Part shown: piece after piece, positions 46,057 to 52,561 of the stretch
Numbering within the stretch: the first letter of the stretch is position 1
How the letters are laid out: each line of letters begins with the position of its first letter
DNA from: Acinetobacter calcoaceticus
Lineage (GTDB): Bacteria; Pseudomonadota; Gammaproteobacteria; Pseudomonadales; Moraxellaceae
Direction: 5' to 3'
DNA: 64,000 bases
Assembly (NCBI RefSeq): GCF_900520355.1
Contig: NZ_LS999521.1
Span: 2,728,001 to 2,792,000, forward strand
Position numbers and translations under genes: made by a program
The notes under the pieces: model-generated
Databases searched by the model: none
Told to the model about the DNA's origin: nothing
What the model saw: only the letters and a program-made list of their open reading frames with translations

Positions 46057-46695
46057 ATGTGTGCAAACTATGAACCTATATCAAAAGACCGGGTACACCT
46101 ACTAGATCTCTTTGAACCTACTTTCGAATATAAAGCGGATGTTTACCCGGGTTACGACTGCCCTCTTATATTTTCCAATGATGGCCATATCGAATGGCGG
46201 CAAGTAAAGTTCGGTATGATTCCGCCGTGGAACCATGATCTTAAGTTTTCTAAGTTCACATATAACGCTAGAACAGAAACAGTAAATAAAAAGCCTAGCT
46301 TTCGTCATGCATGGGCTAAAAGTCAGTTTGCATTAATACCAGTCGAAAAGATTTATGAACCAAGATATGTAAATGGCAAAGCAGAACGCTGGGGAATTTA
46401 TAGAGAAGACGGCTTACCTTTTACTGTTGCAGCAATTTACGATTCAACTGTTATTGATGGGCAGCAAGTTCGATCAATGTCGATGTTGACTATCAATGCA
46501 GATAACCACCCTTTCATGAGTCAATTCCATAAGCCGGAAGATGAAAAGAGATCTATCATCGTTATTCCTGAGGAGTATCGAGAAGATTGGTTGAACTGCA
46601 AGAAAGAAGATGCAGATCAATTTTTCTTTGAGATGCCTATCGCGGAATTTACGTCGAATTATTTTCCAAAGACCAATAAAAAACCGCCAGCCTAA
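46057..46695 (+). CDS. SRAP (HMCES/YedK-like) abasic-site-shielding protein
   Basis: This 212-residue SOS-response-associated peptidase-fold protein crosslinks to abasic sites in single-stranded DNA. The catalytic Cys must be residue 2, so the ATG at 46057 (MCANYEP) is right, and the upstream ATG at 46051 would block it. Family blocks are WRQVKFGMIPPW, TYNARTETVNKKPSF, FALIPVEKIYEPRY and SMSMLTINADNHPF. The usual HxRMP motif is altered to FHKPEDEKRSII; the histidine is kept. Its neighbour umuDC also handles damaged DNA, so this forms a phage DNA-damage cluster. Confidence 0.88.
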   Translation: MCANYEPISKDRVHLLDLFEPTFEYKADVYPGYDCPLIFSNDGHIEWRQVKFGMIPPWNHDLKFSKFTYNARTETVNKKPSFRHAWAKSQFALIPVEKIYEPRYVNGKAERWGIYREDGLPFTVAAIYDSTVIDGQQVRSMSMLTINADNHPFMSQFHKPEDEKRSIIVIPEEYREDWLNCKKEDADQFFFEMPIAEFTSNYFPKTNKKPPA

Positions 46696-46704
46696 GCCAG
46701 CGGT
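46677..46704 (-). terminator. Minus-strand terminator overlapping the SRAP stop
   Basis: ACCGC/GCGGT (46683-46687 and 46700-46704) with an inner GC-rich stem. Read on the minus strand, the hairpin is followed by six T residues. It stands 31 bases past the stop of the 28-residue peptide frame, so it could end that transcript. Confidence 0.6.
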
Positions 46705-46734
46705 CTTAAAATTAGTTAATATAAAACAATTTAG

Positions 46735-46821
46735 TTAGTACAGCTTGAAGTAATCAGCCACTTGAAGTAAGTCAGCTATTAAGCTTAATACTTTCACGCC
46801 GAAGATAAATATCTTCGTCAT
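46735..46821 (-). CDS. Candidate 28-residue hydrophobic peptide
   Basis: The frame begins MTKIFIFGVKVLSLIADLLQ and ends in a basic/aromatic tail (FKLY). A consensus GGAG ribosome-binding site lies exactly six bases before the ATG. A terminator follows its stop. The peptide has one hydrophobic stretch after a lysine, like type I toxin peptides or small membrane regulators. No homology is recognised, and it is too short for certainty. Confidence 0.45.
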   Translation of the reverse strand: MTKIFIFGVKVLSLIADLLQVADYFKLY

Positions 46822-46833
46822 AGCAATCTCCGT

Positions 46834-46947
46834 CTAATGAAGCATTGCCTTATGCCAAGTTTTGCGCTTTAATAACGTTACTGCGTAGCGAATTTTATCG
46901 CCGAAGTCAGCGTCGAAAACGTCGCGGACTAGAGTTAAATTTCACAT
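46834..46947 (-). pseudogene. Small frame with same ribosome-binding cassette but a TGA second codon
   Basis: GACGGAGATTGC-ATG occurs here exactly as before the 28-residue peptide, apart from one base. The ATG is followed at once by TGA. Past that stop, the frame continues as NLTLVRDVFDADFGDKIRYA to a TAG that sits against the next ribosome-binding site. It could be a nonsense-mutated small gene, or an ATG-stop regulatory element. Confidence 0.35.
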
Positions 46948-47033
46948 CGCAATCTCCGTCGTTAAAGTCAATAACGTTGTCAGCGTTACAGACTTCAGCG
47001 AACTGTGTTGTAAAGCAATGCAGATAAGTTTTA

Positions 47034-47081
47034 CTACCCTCAGTTGATAAGTTCCGGCAAGAAGTAGTCAACTGAGGGTAG
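47034..47081. repeat. Perfect 14-bp inverted repeat
   Basis: CTACCCTCAGTTGA (47034-47047) and TCAACTGAGGGTAG (47068-47081) with a 20-nt loop. It lies inside the candidate minus-strand transcript and could fold into a stable leader hairpin, or be a protein-binding dyad. Confidence 0.75.
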
Positions 47082-47164
47082 CTCCAATTCCTTCCAAAAT
47101 TAATCAATAATAAATTACCGAGTTTCATGGCTTGGAATATAGAAGCATTGTGCCCTATGTGCTT

Positions 47165-47193
47165 AAGATATGGGATTTTTTCTAGTAGAGCAA
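47165..47193 (-). promoter_or_regulatory. Candidate minus-strand promoter
   Basis: TTGCTC (complement of 47188-47193), a 17-bp spacer and TATCTT (complement of 47165-47170). It would start the small-peptide unit near 47158. The boxes match 4 of 6 bases each, so the support is moderate. Confidence 0.35.
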
Positions 47194-47278
47194 TCTTGAC
47201 TTTATAGTAATTTTTTATCTTTTTGATATATCGGTATATACCATAGCAAAACTATTAAAAAACATGTTTAGATAACTT

Positions 47279-47456
47279 TGTGGATAAGTCAAAAATCAAT
47301 AACTTACGCAAGAATTAATGTTTACTGAAATTTCTTGATATAAATTCATTTTAACTTTCATACACTTTATTTCGTGTTTTACTTATTTTTAGAGTAATTT
47401 CCGACCAAATACATTTTTGGCAACGACACTCTTTGACTTCTATTTGTTTATCCACA
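47279..47456. other. Two consensus DnaA boxes in inverse orientation
   Basis: TGTGGATAA (47279-47287) and TTATCCACA (47448-47456) are both perfect matches to the DnaA 9-mer. They lie about 160 bp apart in AT-rich DNA between the small-peptide unit and umuD. They could belong to a phage replication origin remnant, or tie umuDC expression to DnaA. Confidence 0.5.
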
Positions 47457-47498
47457 ACTTTTTAAATTTGAATTTCAACTGTGCTCTAGCATATCATC

Positions 47499-47519
47499 TT
47501 GAATACGTTACAAATTCAA
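47499..47519 (+). promoter_or_regulatory. SOS-type operator (UmuDAb/DdrR box) of umuDC
   Basis: TTGAA-N11-TTCAA with 5-bp inverted arms, at 47499-47519, 15 bases before the umuD ATG. It fits the 21-bp palindrome known to bind UmuDAb upstream of error-prone polymerase genes in A. baumannii. Induction by DNA damage is expected. Confidence 0.65.
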
Positions 47520-47534
47520 GCTAGGGGATATTCT

Positions 47535-48032
47535 ATGAGCGAAATTGCACCATCCATTATCCAGATAAAACCGTACCTTACCCAAGGTATTGTTTTATCT
47601 GAGGCCTTATCTATCAAGCAAGTTGTTCCAACAACACACATGCTTGTGCCTTATGCTTTAGAGAAGATCAACGCTGGCTTTCCATCCCCTGCCCAAGATT
47701 ACATCGACAAAGCTCTCGATATGAACGAGCACTTAATAAAAAATGAAACTGCTACGTTTATTGTCAAAGTTGCTTCGCTTTCTATGTTAAATGCAGGCAT
47801 TGATATTGATGATGAACTAATTGTCGATCGCAGTCTCGATGCAAAACACGGTGATATTGTTGTTGCGCTTATTGATAATGATTTTACTGTTAAGCGTCTA
47901 ATGATCGATGAAAAAGGCCAATGGCTAAAAGCAGAAAATCCAGATTACAAAGATATTCATTTATTAGATGGTCAAGAGCTGCTTATTTGGGGCGTTGTCA
48001 CCTGCATCATTAAAATGATTAGAAACTCATGA
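47535..48032 (+). CDS. umuD: UmuD-like translesion polymerase subunit
   Basis: This is a 165-residue S24 autoprotease. The cleavage site Ala-Gly lies in [15 protein letters not shown] near residue 50. The catalytic Ser is in [11 protein letters not shown] (family GDSM here changed to SLSM), and the catalytic Lys in FTVKRL. After RecA-stimulated cleavage it joins UmuC to form DNA polymerase V. Ribosome-binding site AGGGGA selects ATG 47535; the earlier TTG at 47499 falls inside the operator. Its stop overlaps umuC (ATGA). It is normal size for UmuD, unlike the larger chromosomal UmuDAb. Confidence 0.9.
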   Translation: MSEIAPSIIQIKPYLTQGIVLSEALSIKQVVPTTHMLVPYALEKINAGFPSPAQDYIDKALDMNEHLIKNETATFIVKVASLSMLNAGIDIDDELIVDRSLDAKHGDIVVALIDNDFTVKRLMIDEKGQWLKAENPDYKDIHLLDGQELLIWGVVTCIIKMIRNS

Positions 48033-49327
48033 AACATGAGAACAAAGTCTTTTTCTTGATTGACGTCAATAACATGTATGTTTCATGTGAGAGAGTCTTT
48101 GACCCAAGTTTGAACAATAAGCCTGTAATTGTTCTGAGCAATAATGACGGTTGCGCCGTGGCGCGCAGCAACGAATCCAAAGCCCTAAATATAAAAATGG
48201 GTGTGCCGTTATTCCAGATCAAAGATATTGTTCAACAACATAACGTAATCGTACTTTCAAGCAACTATGCAATGTACGCAGAAATGTCACGGCGCTTTCA
48301 TAAGATTCTTAGCTCGTACGTAACCGCAGAGGAAGTTGAACCTTATTCGATTGATGAGTGCTTTGTTGATTTCACCGCTTATGAAAAGAACTTTGATTTA
48401 GAAAAAGTTGGCCAAGAGATGCGTCAACAAATATGGAAATGGCTAGGTCTTCCAGTCTGCGTAGGTATCGGCAGAAGTAAAACAGAATCAAAGATTGCCA
48501 ATCATATAGCGAAAAAGAATGCTGGTTTTAACGGTGTTTGTGATTTAGTAAATATGGATCCTTGCAATAAAGAATATTACTTTTCACAGATCGATGTGGG
48601 CGAGGTTTGGGGAGTTGGCCGCAAGCATGCTAAAAAACTTCACAGCATGGGAGTTAGAAGTGTTTTAGATTTAGCCTGCACAGAGGCTAGAGAAATGCAG
48701 AGACAGTTTTCTATTGTTATGGCAAGGACGATAAACGAATTACAAGGCATCTCATGCATTGAAATTGAAGACACCCCACCCTCTAAAAAGCAAATAATAA
48801 AGTCATGTTCATTTGGTGCCAAAGTTACAGAGCTCTATGACCTAAAAGAAGCAATCGGGATGCATGCTCAAGAAGCCTGTAAAAGGCTAAGAGATGATGA
48901 GTCTCTATGCGGCTGTTTAATTGTTTTTGTTCAATCAAGCCCATTTGATGAAAGTGCTCCTTTTTATAATAAATCCATAAGTTATGCGTTTCCTGAGCCT
49001 ACCGATTGCGCCTTGGATTTTGTTAAGGCCGCAGTGGTTATGGTAAGCCACATATTTAAAGAAGGTATCAAATACAAAAAATGTGGCGTTGTGCTGACAT
49101 GCTTAGAGCCAAAATCAGGCCACACATATGGCCTTCTCACTGACTTTGAACAAATAGAAAAGAAAGAACAGCTAATGGAGGCCCTTGATAGTGTTCATAC
49201 AAGGTTCGGCAAGAAGAAGATAGGTATTGGGACTTGCTATGTGCCTAGCCGAAATTGGTCGATGTCTAGAGATAAGTTAAGCAATGATCCTTTTAGGTGG
49301 GATGAGTTATTGACAATTAAAAACTAA
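48029..49327 (+). CDS. umuC: Translesion DNA polymerase V catalytic subunit
   Basis: This 432-residue Y-family polymerase has catalytic acids in [19 protein letters not shown] (Asp) and [10 protein letters not shown] (Asp-Glu). The N-terminal block [27 protein letters not shown] is standard. The HhH finger ([21 protein letters not shown]) and the C-terminal little-finger domain are present. It copies damaged DNA at the cost of mutations. Carried on a prophage, it can make the host hypermutable. It is fully coupled with umuD. Confidence 0.96.
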   Translation: MKHENKVFFLIDVNNMYVSCERVFDPSLNNKPVIVLSNNDGCAVARSNESKALNIKMGVPLFQIKDIVQQHNVIVLSSNYAMYAEMSRRFHKILSSYVTAEEVEPYSIDECFVDFTAYEKNFDLEKVGQEMRQQIWKWLGLPVCVGIGRSKTESKIANHIAKKNAGFNGVCDLVNMDPCNKEYYFSQIDVGEVWGVGRKHAKKLHSMGVRSVLDLACTEAREMQRQFSIVMARTINELQGISCIEIEDTPPSKKQIIKSCSFGAKVTELYDLKEAIGMHAQEACKRLRDDESLCGCLIVFVQSSPFDESAPFYNKSISYAFPEPTDCALDFVKAAVVMVSHIFKEGIKYKKCGVVLTCLEPKSGHTYGLLTDFEQIEKKEQLMEALDSVHTRFGKKKIGIGTCYVPSRNWSMSRDKLSNDPFRWDELLTIKN

Positions 49328-49367
49328 TTATCAAATATATATCAAACTTCTTTAGAAAAATTATGAC

Positions 49368-50570
49368 ATGAACCAAATTGAACAGACTCAAAGTGATATT
49401 GATACATTAATAGGAGAAGTTGATAGTTTTTCAGCACTCATCCAGAATAAAGCAAAAGAATATAATCAAATGTATTCTGGAATAGGAATGAGTAATCCAT
49501 GGGATGCTGAAATAAAACCTTATATTGATAACTTTATTACAACTTACAAAATAAAAAAGAACTTATACTCATATGCAAGTCTTACAAAAATTAAAGATGA
49601 TTTAAACCGTATAGTAAATAAATTAATGAAACTACACGATTCCTTTGAATCAGATATACCCCTTGTAGAAGGTATTGATTTACTAAGAAAAATTCAATAT
49701 GAAACTAAAGAAACATTAAACCAATTTTATGAATATGGCACAGAGAACGAGTTATCTGAAACGGAATTTAATTATTTACTAGAAGAAATTTCAAGAATTA
49801 GGCCAGATATTACCAGCTCAATAAACAATGAATTATACAACAAACTAAATAAAACCAACAAAATAAAACTTTCCAAAAATTTAATAAAAATTTTTAACAA
49901 ATTAAATAATACTAAAACTAGTAATGACATTGAAGAAATCAATGACTTAGTAACCAATATTGAAAATATATTTCTATGGGTTGAACTAGATGACAAATCA
50001 AAAGAAATACAACAATCCCTAACACAAATGAGCGAAAATTCAATAATTTATAACATTTCACCCATAACAACAGGTTATGAAGATGAATGTGAAAAATTAA
50101 CAAAGAAAATAGATGCTCTAAATGTAATTATAATCATATTATTATGCTTATTAATTACAGTATTTTTAATCAAGATTATTGCACCATTTATTATTGCATT
50201 AATTCTTAAAGTTATGAAAGTAGATTTCAATTATTCTAATGATATTTACTCTTATGTTAGTTTCATTTCATTAATATTATCAATATCTGCTTTGACTGCT
50301 TATTTTGTAAGGGACAGAAATAGATTAATTAAAATTCATGATCAATATAAAATAAATGTTTTAGAACTTTCAACTTTACCTAAATACATGGGTGATTTAG
50401 ATCGAGTTCAAAAAAGACAATTATATATTGACCTTTCACATAATTTTTTCCGTGGGTCAGCACCTAATCAAGATAACAATAAAAACTCAAATAATGAATT
50501 AGAAGGATTATCAAAGTCCATAGCTGAACTTTCTAAAATAGTTTCAAATTTAAAAGGAATAATAAAATGA
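49368..50570 (+). CDS. Membrane coiled-coil protein, first gene of accessory pair
   Basis: This 400-residue protein is not recognised. Residues 1-250 are helical and coiled-coil rich, probably cytoplasmic, with several Asn/Lys-rich heptads. Two membrane segments follow at about 252-281 (NVIIIILLCLLITVFLIKII) and 295-315. The last 85 residues return to the cytoplasm with a charged tail (RGSAPNQDNNKNSNNELEG) and end in a short helix. It is much more AT-rich than neighbours and its stop overlaps the HNH gene as ATGA, so the two act together. The layout, a membrane sensor plus a nuclease, recalls abortive-infection systems. Confidence 0.6.
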   Translation: MNQIEQTQSDIDTLIGEVDSFSALIQNKAKEYNQMYSGIGMSNPWDAEIKPYIDNFITTYKIKKNLYSYASLTKIKDDLNRIVNKLMKLHDSFESDIPLVEGIDLLRKIQYETKETLNQFYEYGTENELSETEFNYLLEEISRIRPDITSSINNELYNKLNKTNKIKLSKNLIKIFNKLNNTKTSNDIEEINDLVTNIENIFLWVELDDKSKEIQQSLTQMSENSIIYNISPITTGYEDECEKLTKKIDALNVIIIILLCLLITVFLIKIIAPFIIALILKVMKVDFNYSNDIYSYVSFISLILSISALTAYFVRDRNRLIKIHDQYKINVLELSTLPKYMGDLDRVQKRQLYIDLSHNFFRGSAPNQDNNKNSNNELEGLSKSIAELSKIVSNLKGIIK

Positions 50571-51343
50571 AGTGTATATATTGTAAAAAAGAAGTAATAG
50601 GTAAAGAAAAAACTAATGAACATGTAATTCCTCAATGGATAATAAAAAAATTAGATATAAAAAAAAAGCAGTTATCTTTTACCTCAATATCAGAAAAGCT
50701 TGAAGTCTTTAAACCAACCACTCCTATTCCACATACTTTTACCCATAAAGTTTGTGCAACCTGTAATAATGGATGGTTATGTGATATTGATGAATCATGT
50801 AAAGATCTCCTAGAAGTTATGATAGATGGAAAGGAGGCTAAAGACTTTCTTAATCGAGAGAGTGTAGAAAAACTAAGAACTCTTATATATAAGATTTTTC
50901 TAAATTTCTTCGCTACTAGTCCAAGCTCTTTTAAAGAAAAAAAATTAAACTTTTATCATGATTTTTTTAAAACAAAAAAACCTCCAGAAAATGTCTACCT
51001 CTTTGTTACACCATTTATAAATGACAAAATTTTCAGTATGAATCATTTAGATGGATGGCAACAATTATATGAGAATCAAATTATTGATGATGATGGGTCA
51101 GGTTTAAGATTTAAATTTTATTTACAATTAGGTGAAACAGCTTTGGTTTTGTGCAGTTCGGGTGATAAAAGAAATATGATTGTTTACGATGAGAGATATT
51201 TAATCCCATTATATATAAGCCGTTTTTCTATACCTACAAATTTCGAACAGACTACACCTGACTTTCATCCAGCTCTAAGAACTGAAGTTAATCATTTTTT
51301 ATATGATTCTATTCGTGTTTCGAGAGCATTAATTTTTAAGTAA
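50567..51343 (+). CDS. HNH-type nuclease, second gene of accessory pair
   Basis: This 258-residue protein opens with a zinc/HNH core: C3-x2-C6, His19 in KTNEHVIPQW, and C63-x2-C66 in KVCATCNNGWL. This is the HNH_5-like arrangement CxxC, EHxIPxW, CxxCNNGW found in many uncharacterised defence proteins. The rest (residues 75-258) is helical then beta-rich and ends with no membrane span. It would cut DNA or RNA, but the metal-binding pattern gives no target. Its ATG overlaps the stop of the membrane protein. Low GC and location between umuC and lysis genes mark it as an accessory gene, possibly expressed in the lysogen. Confidence 0.7.
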   Translation: MKCIYCKKEVIGKEKTNEHVIPQWIIKKLDIKKKQLSFTSISEKLEVFKPTTPIPHTFTHKVCATCNNGWLCDIDESCKDLLEVMIDGKEAKDFLNRESVEKLRTLIYKIFLNFFATSPSSFKEKKLNFYHDFFKTKKPPENVYLFVTPFINDKIFSMNHLDGWQQLYENQIIDDDGSGLRFKFYLQLGETALVLCSSGDKRNMIVYDERYLIPLYISRFSIPTNFEQTTPDFHPALRTEVNHFLYDSIRVSRALIFK

Positions 51344-51400
51344 ACATTCACATATATTTTGCTAGACTAAAATTCGTCTAGCAAAATAATTTTTAATAGA

Positions 51401-51943
51401 TCATGAAATACGATTAGCAATCCAGCCATAAAAGAATTGCTCTTGCGTTGGATTTCGCTCACAGATTTCGATGTAGCGTTGACCTTGCATGATATTCAGC
51501 ACTCGAACTAATACCTTTTCGCCCTCTTTCCCACGTTTGGCCAAATAGGTCTTTAGAGCTCCCAAAGTTGTTGAGCCATAAACTCCATCAACAACAAGAT
51601 CAGGAAAACCAGCTTTACCTTGGTTATTCAGCAAGTTCAATGCACGTTGTAATAGTGGTTTAGTAAATCCGGTACCACAATTCACACCTGTATCTAAAAG
51701 CTCTTCAGCAACTAACGAGCTAATTACATTCACCTGATCAAACCGTGGATCTGTCCAGTACTGTTTTTTATAAATTGCCTTTGCAGTTTCAAGCGGCAAA
51801 TCCTTCATGTTTCCTTTAAATCCGTTTGCTCGAGCAACTGCTTCAGTAATACCGTATTTAGTAGCACCACCTCGATCAGCAGGGTTATTTACATAACCAC
51901 CTTCACGTTTAATAAGTTCTTCAAGATATTGTTCAATATTCAT
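51401..51943 (-). CDS. Phage endolysin, GH108 muramidase
   Basis: This 180-residue lysozyme cuts the glycan strand at the end of infection. The catalytic Glu is in LIKREGGYVNNPADRGGATKYGIT. A C-terminal peptidoglycan-binding part (PDLVVDGVYGSTTLGALKTYL) follows. The open frame extends upstream to 52066, but AAAGGAAA with ATG 51943 (MNIEQYLEE) gives the known length. No signal peptide, so export needs a holin. It is last of the lysis cassette and lies after a terminator that follows the holin-like genes. Confidence 0.93.
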   Translation of the reverse strand: MNIEQYLEELIKREGGYVNNPADRGGATKYGITEAVARANGFKGNMKDLPLETAKAIYKKQYWTDPRFDQVNVISSLVAEELLDTGVNCGTGFTKPLLQRALNLLNNQGKAGFPDLVVDGVYGSTTLGALKTYLAKRGKEGEKVLVRVLNIMQGQRYIEICERNPTQEQFFYGWIANRIS

Positions 51944-51962
51944 TTCAATTTCCTTTAGATGT

Positions 51963-51984
51963 AAAAAAAACCGCCCGAAGGCGG
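51963..51984 (-). terminator. UUCG-loop terminator between holin-like gene and endolysin
   Basis: On the minus strand CCGCC-TTCG-GGCGG, followed by eight T residues (complement 51963-51970). It would stop transcription before the endolysin unless read-through is arranged. Confidence 0.85.
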
Positions 51985-52001
51985 CATTTAAAGTTGAATA
52001 G

Positions 52002-52223
52002 TTACTGTTGATTTGAATCTTCAGTTTCTTTCTTTTGTTTATTGGTAGATCCAAAATAGAAGGCAATCACAGCACTTGATAACCCAAGCAACGTGCCTAG
52101 TGACACGTTTAATAAATCACGGTTTTTGTCTGGATATTCAATAAAGAACAAACCAAGAACACAGAGGAATGACATGGCAATAACCATGTACGCCAAATAT
52201 GTCCGAGTGTTTTCACTACTCAT
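52002..52223 (-). CDS. Small two-span phage membrane protein (holin or antiholin candidate)
   Basis: This 73-residue protein has two hydrophobic segments (YMVIAMSFLCVLGLFFIEY and LGTLLGLSSAVIAFYFG) and a charged tail, as in small holins or spanin-like helpers. AAGGGG ahead of the ATG at 52223 sets the start. It overlaps the gene upstream by 8 bp, so they are coupled. It is not matched to a named holin class with certainty. Confidence 0.65.
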   Translation of the reverse strand: MSSENTRTYLAYMVIAMSFLCVLGLFFIEYPDKNRDLLNVSLGTLLGLSSAVIAFYFGSTNKQKKETEDSNQQ

Positions 52224-52497
52224 CACCATCCCCTTTTAAACGTTTTTTAGTCAGCTCATATTGCTTCGTTTGAAGCGCATGAATTTCGTCCTTACGCTTC
52301 TCATCTCGTTTTTTGAAATAAAGATTTGTTAGGTAGGTTGCTATACCGATTAAGATTGAAAAGACAACGGCCCAATCAATTTTGCCTATTACACCGATCA
52401 AGCTGCCTCCTACTACATAGCCATAAGTAAATTTTGTTGCAGTAGCAGCCGCCGTACTTGCAGCAGCTTCTACTACACTATTTGTTTGATCGTTCAT
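52216..52497 (-). CDS. Phage holin, class II-like
   Basis: This 93-residue protein has an Ala-rich soluble start, then two hydrophobic stretches (YVVGGSLIGVIGKI and WAVVFSILIGIATYLTNLYF) and a long basic C-terminal helix, the pattern of class II holins. It permeabilises the inner membrane so that the endolysin reaches the wall. TGGAGG lies eight bases before ATG 52497. It comes just after the tail-tip gene and its terminator. Confidence 0.75.
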   Translation of the reverse strand: MNDQTNSVVEAAASTAAATATKFTYGYVVGGSLIGVIGKIDWAVVFSILIGIATYLTNLYFKKRDEKRKDEIHALQTKQYELTKKRLKGDGDE

Positions 52498-52522
52498 GCA
52501 TGCCTTCCTCCAGATCGTAGGC

Positions 52523-52544
52523 AAAAAAAACACCCGTTTGGGTG
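52523..52544 (-). terminator. Terminator after the tail-tip gene
   Basis: CACCC (52531-52535) pairs with GGGTG (52540-52544); on the minus strand eight T residues follow. Confidence 0.8.
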
Positions 52545-52561
52545 CTAAGAATTAATTTAAA

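Noticed and set aside
46845..47128. 60- and 73-codon frames on opposite strands
   Set aside because: No ribosome-binding site for either; the minus frame runs through the 14-bp inverted repeat and has no protein-like pattern.
47499..47534. Upstream TTG start adding 12 residues to UmuD
   Set aside because: It overlaps the SOS operator and has no ribosome-binding site; the ATG at 47535 has AGGGGA.
52001..52066. N-terminal extension of the endolysin overlapping the holin-like gene
   Set aside because: AAAGGAAA with ATG 51943 gives the normal GH108 start; the extension crosses a terminator hairpin.
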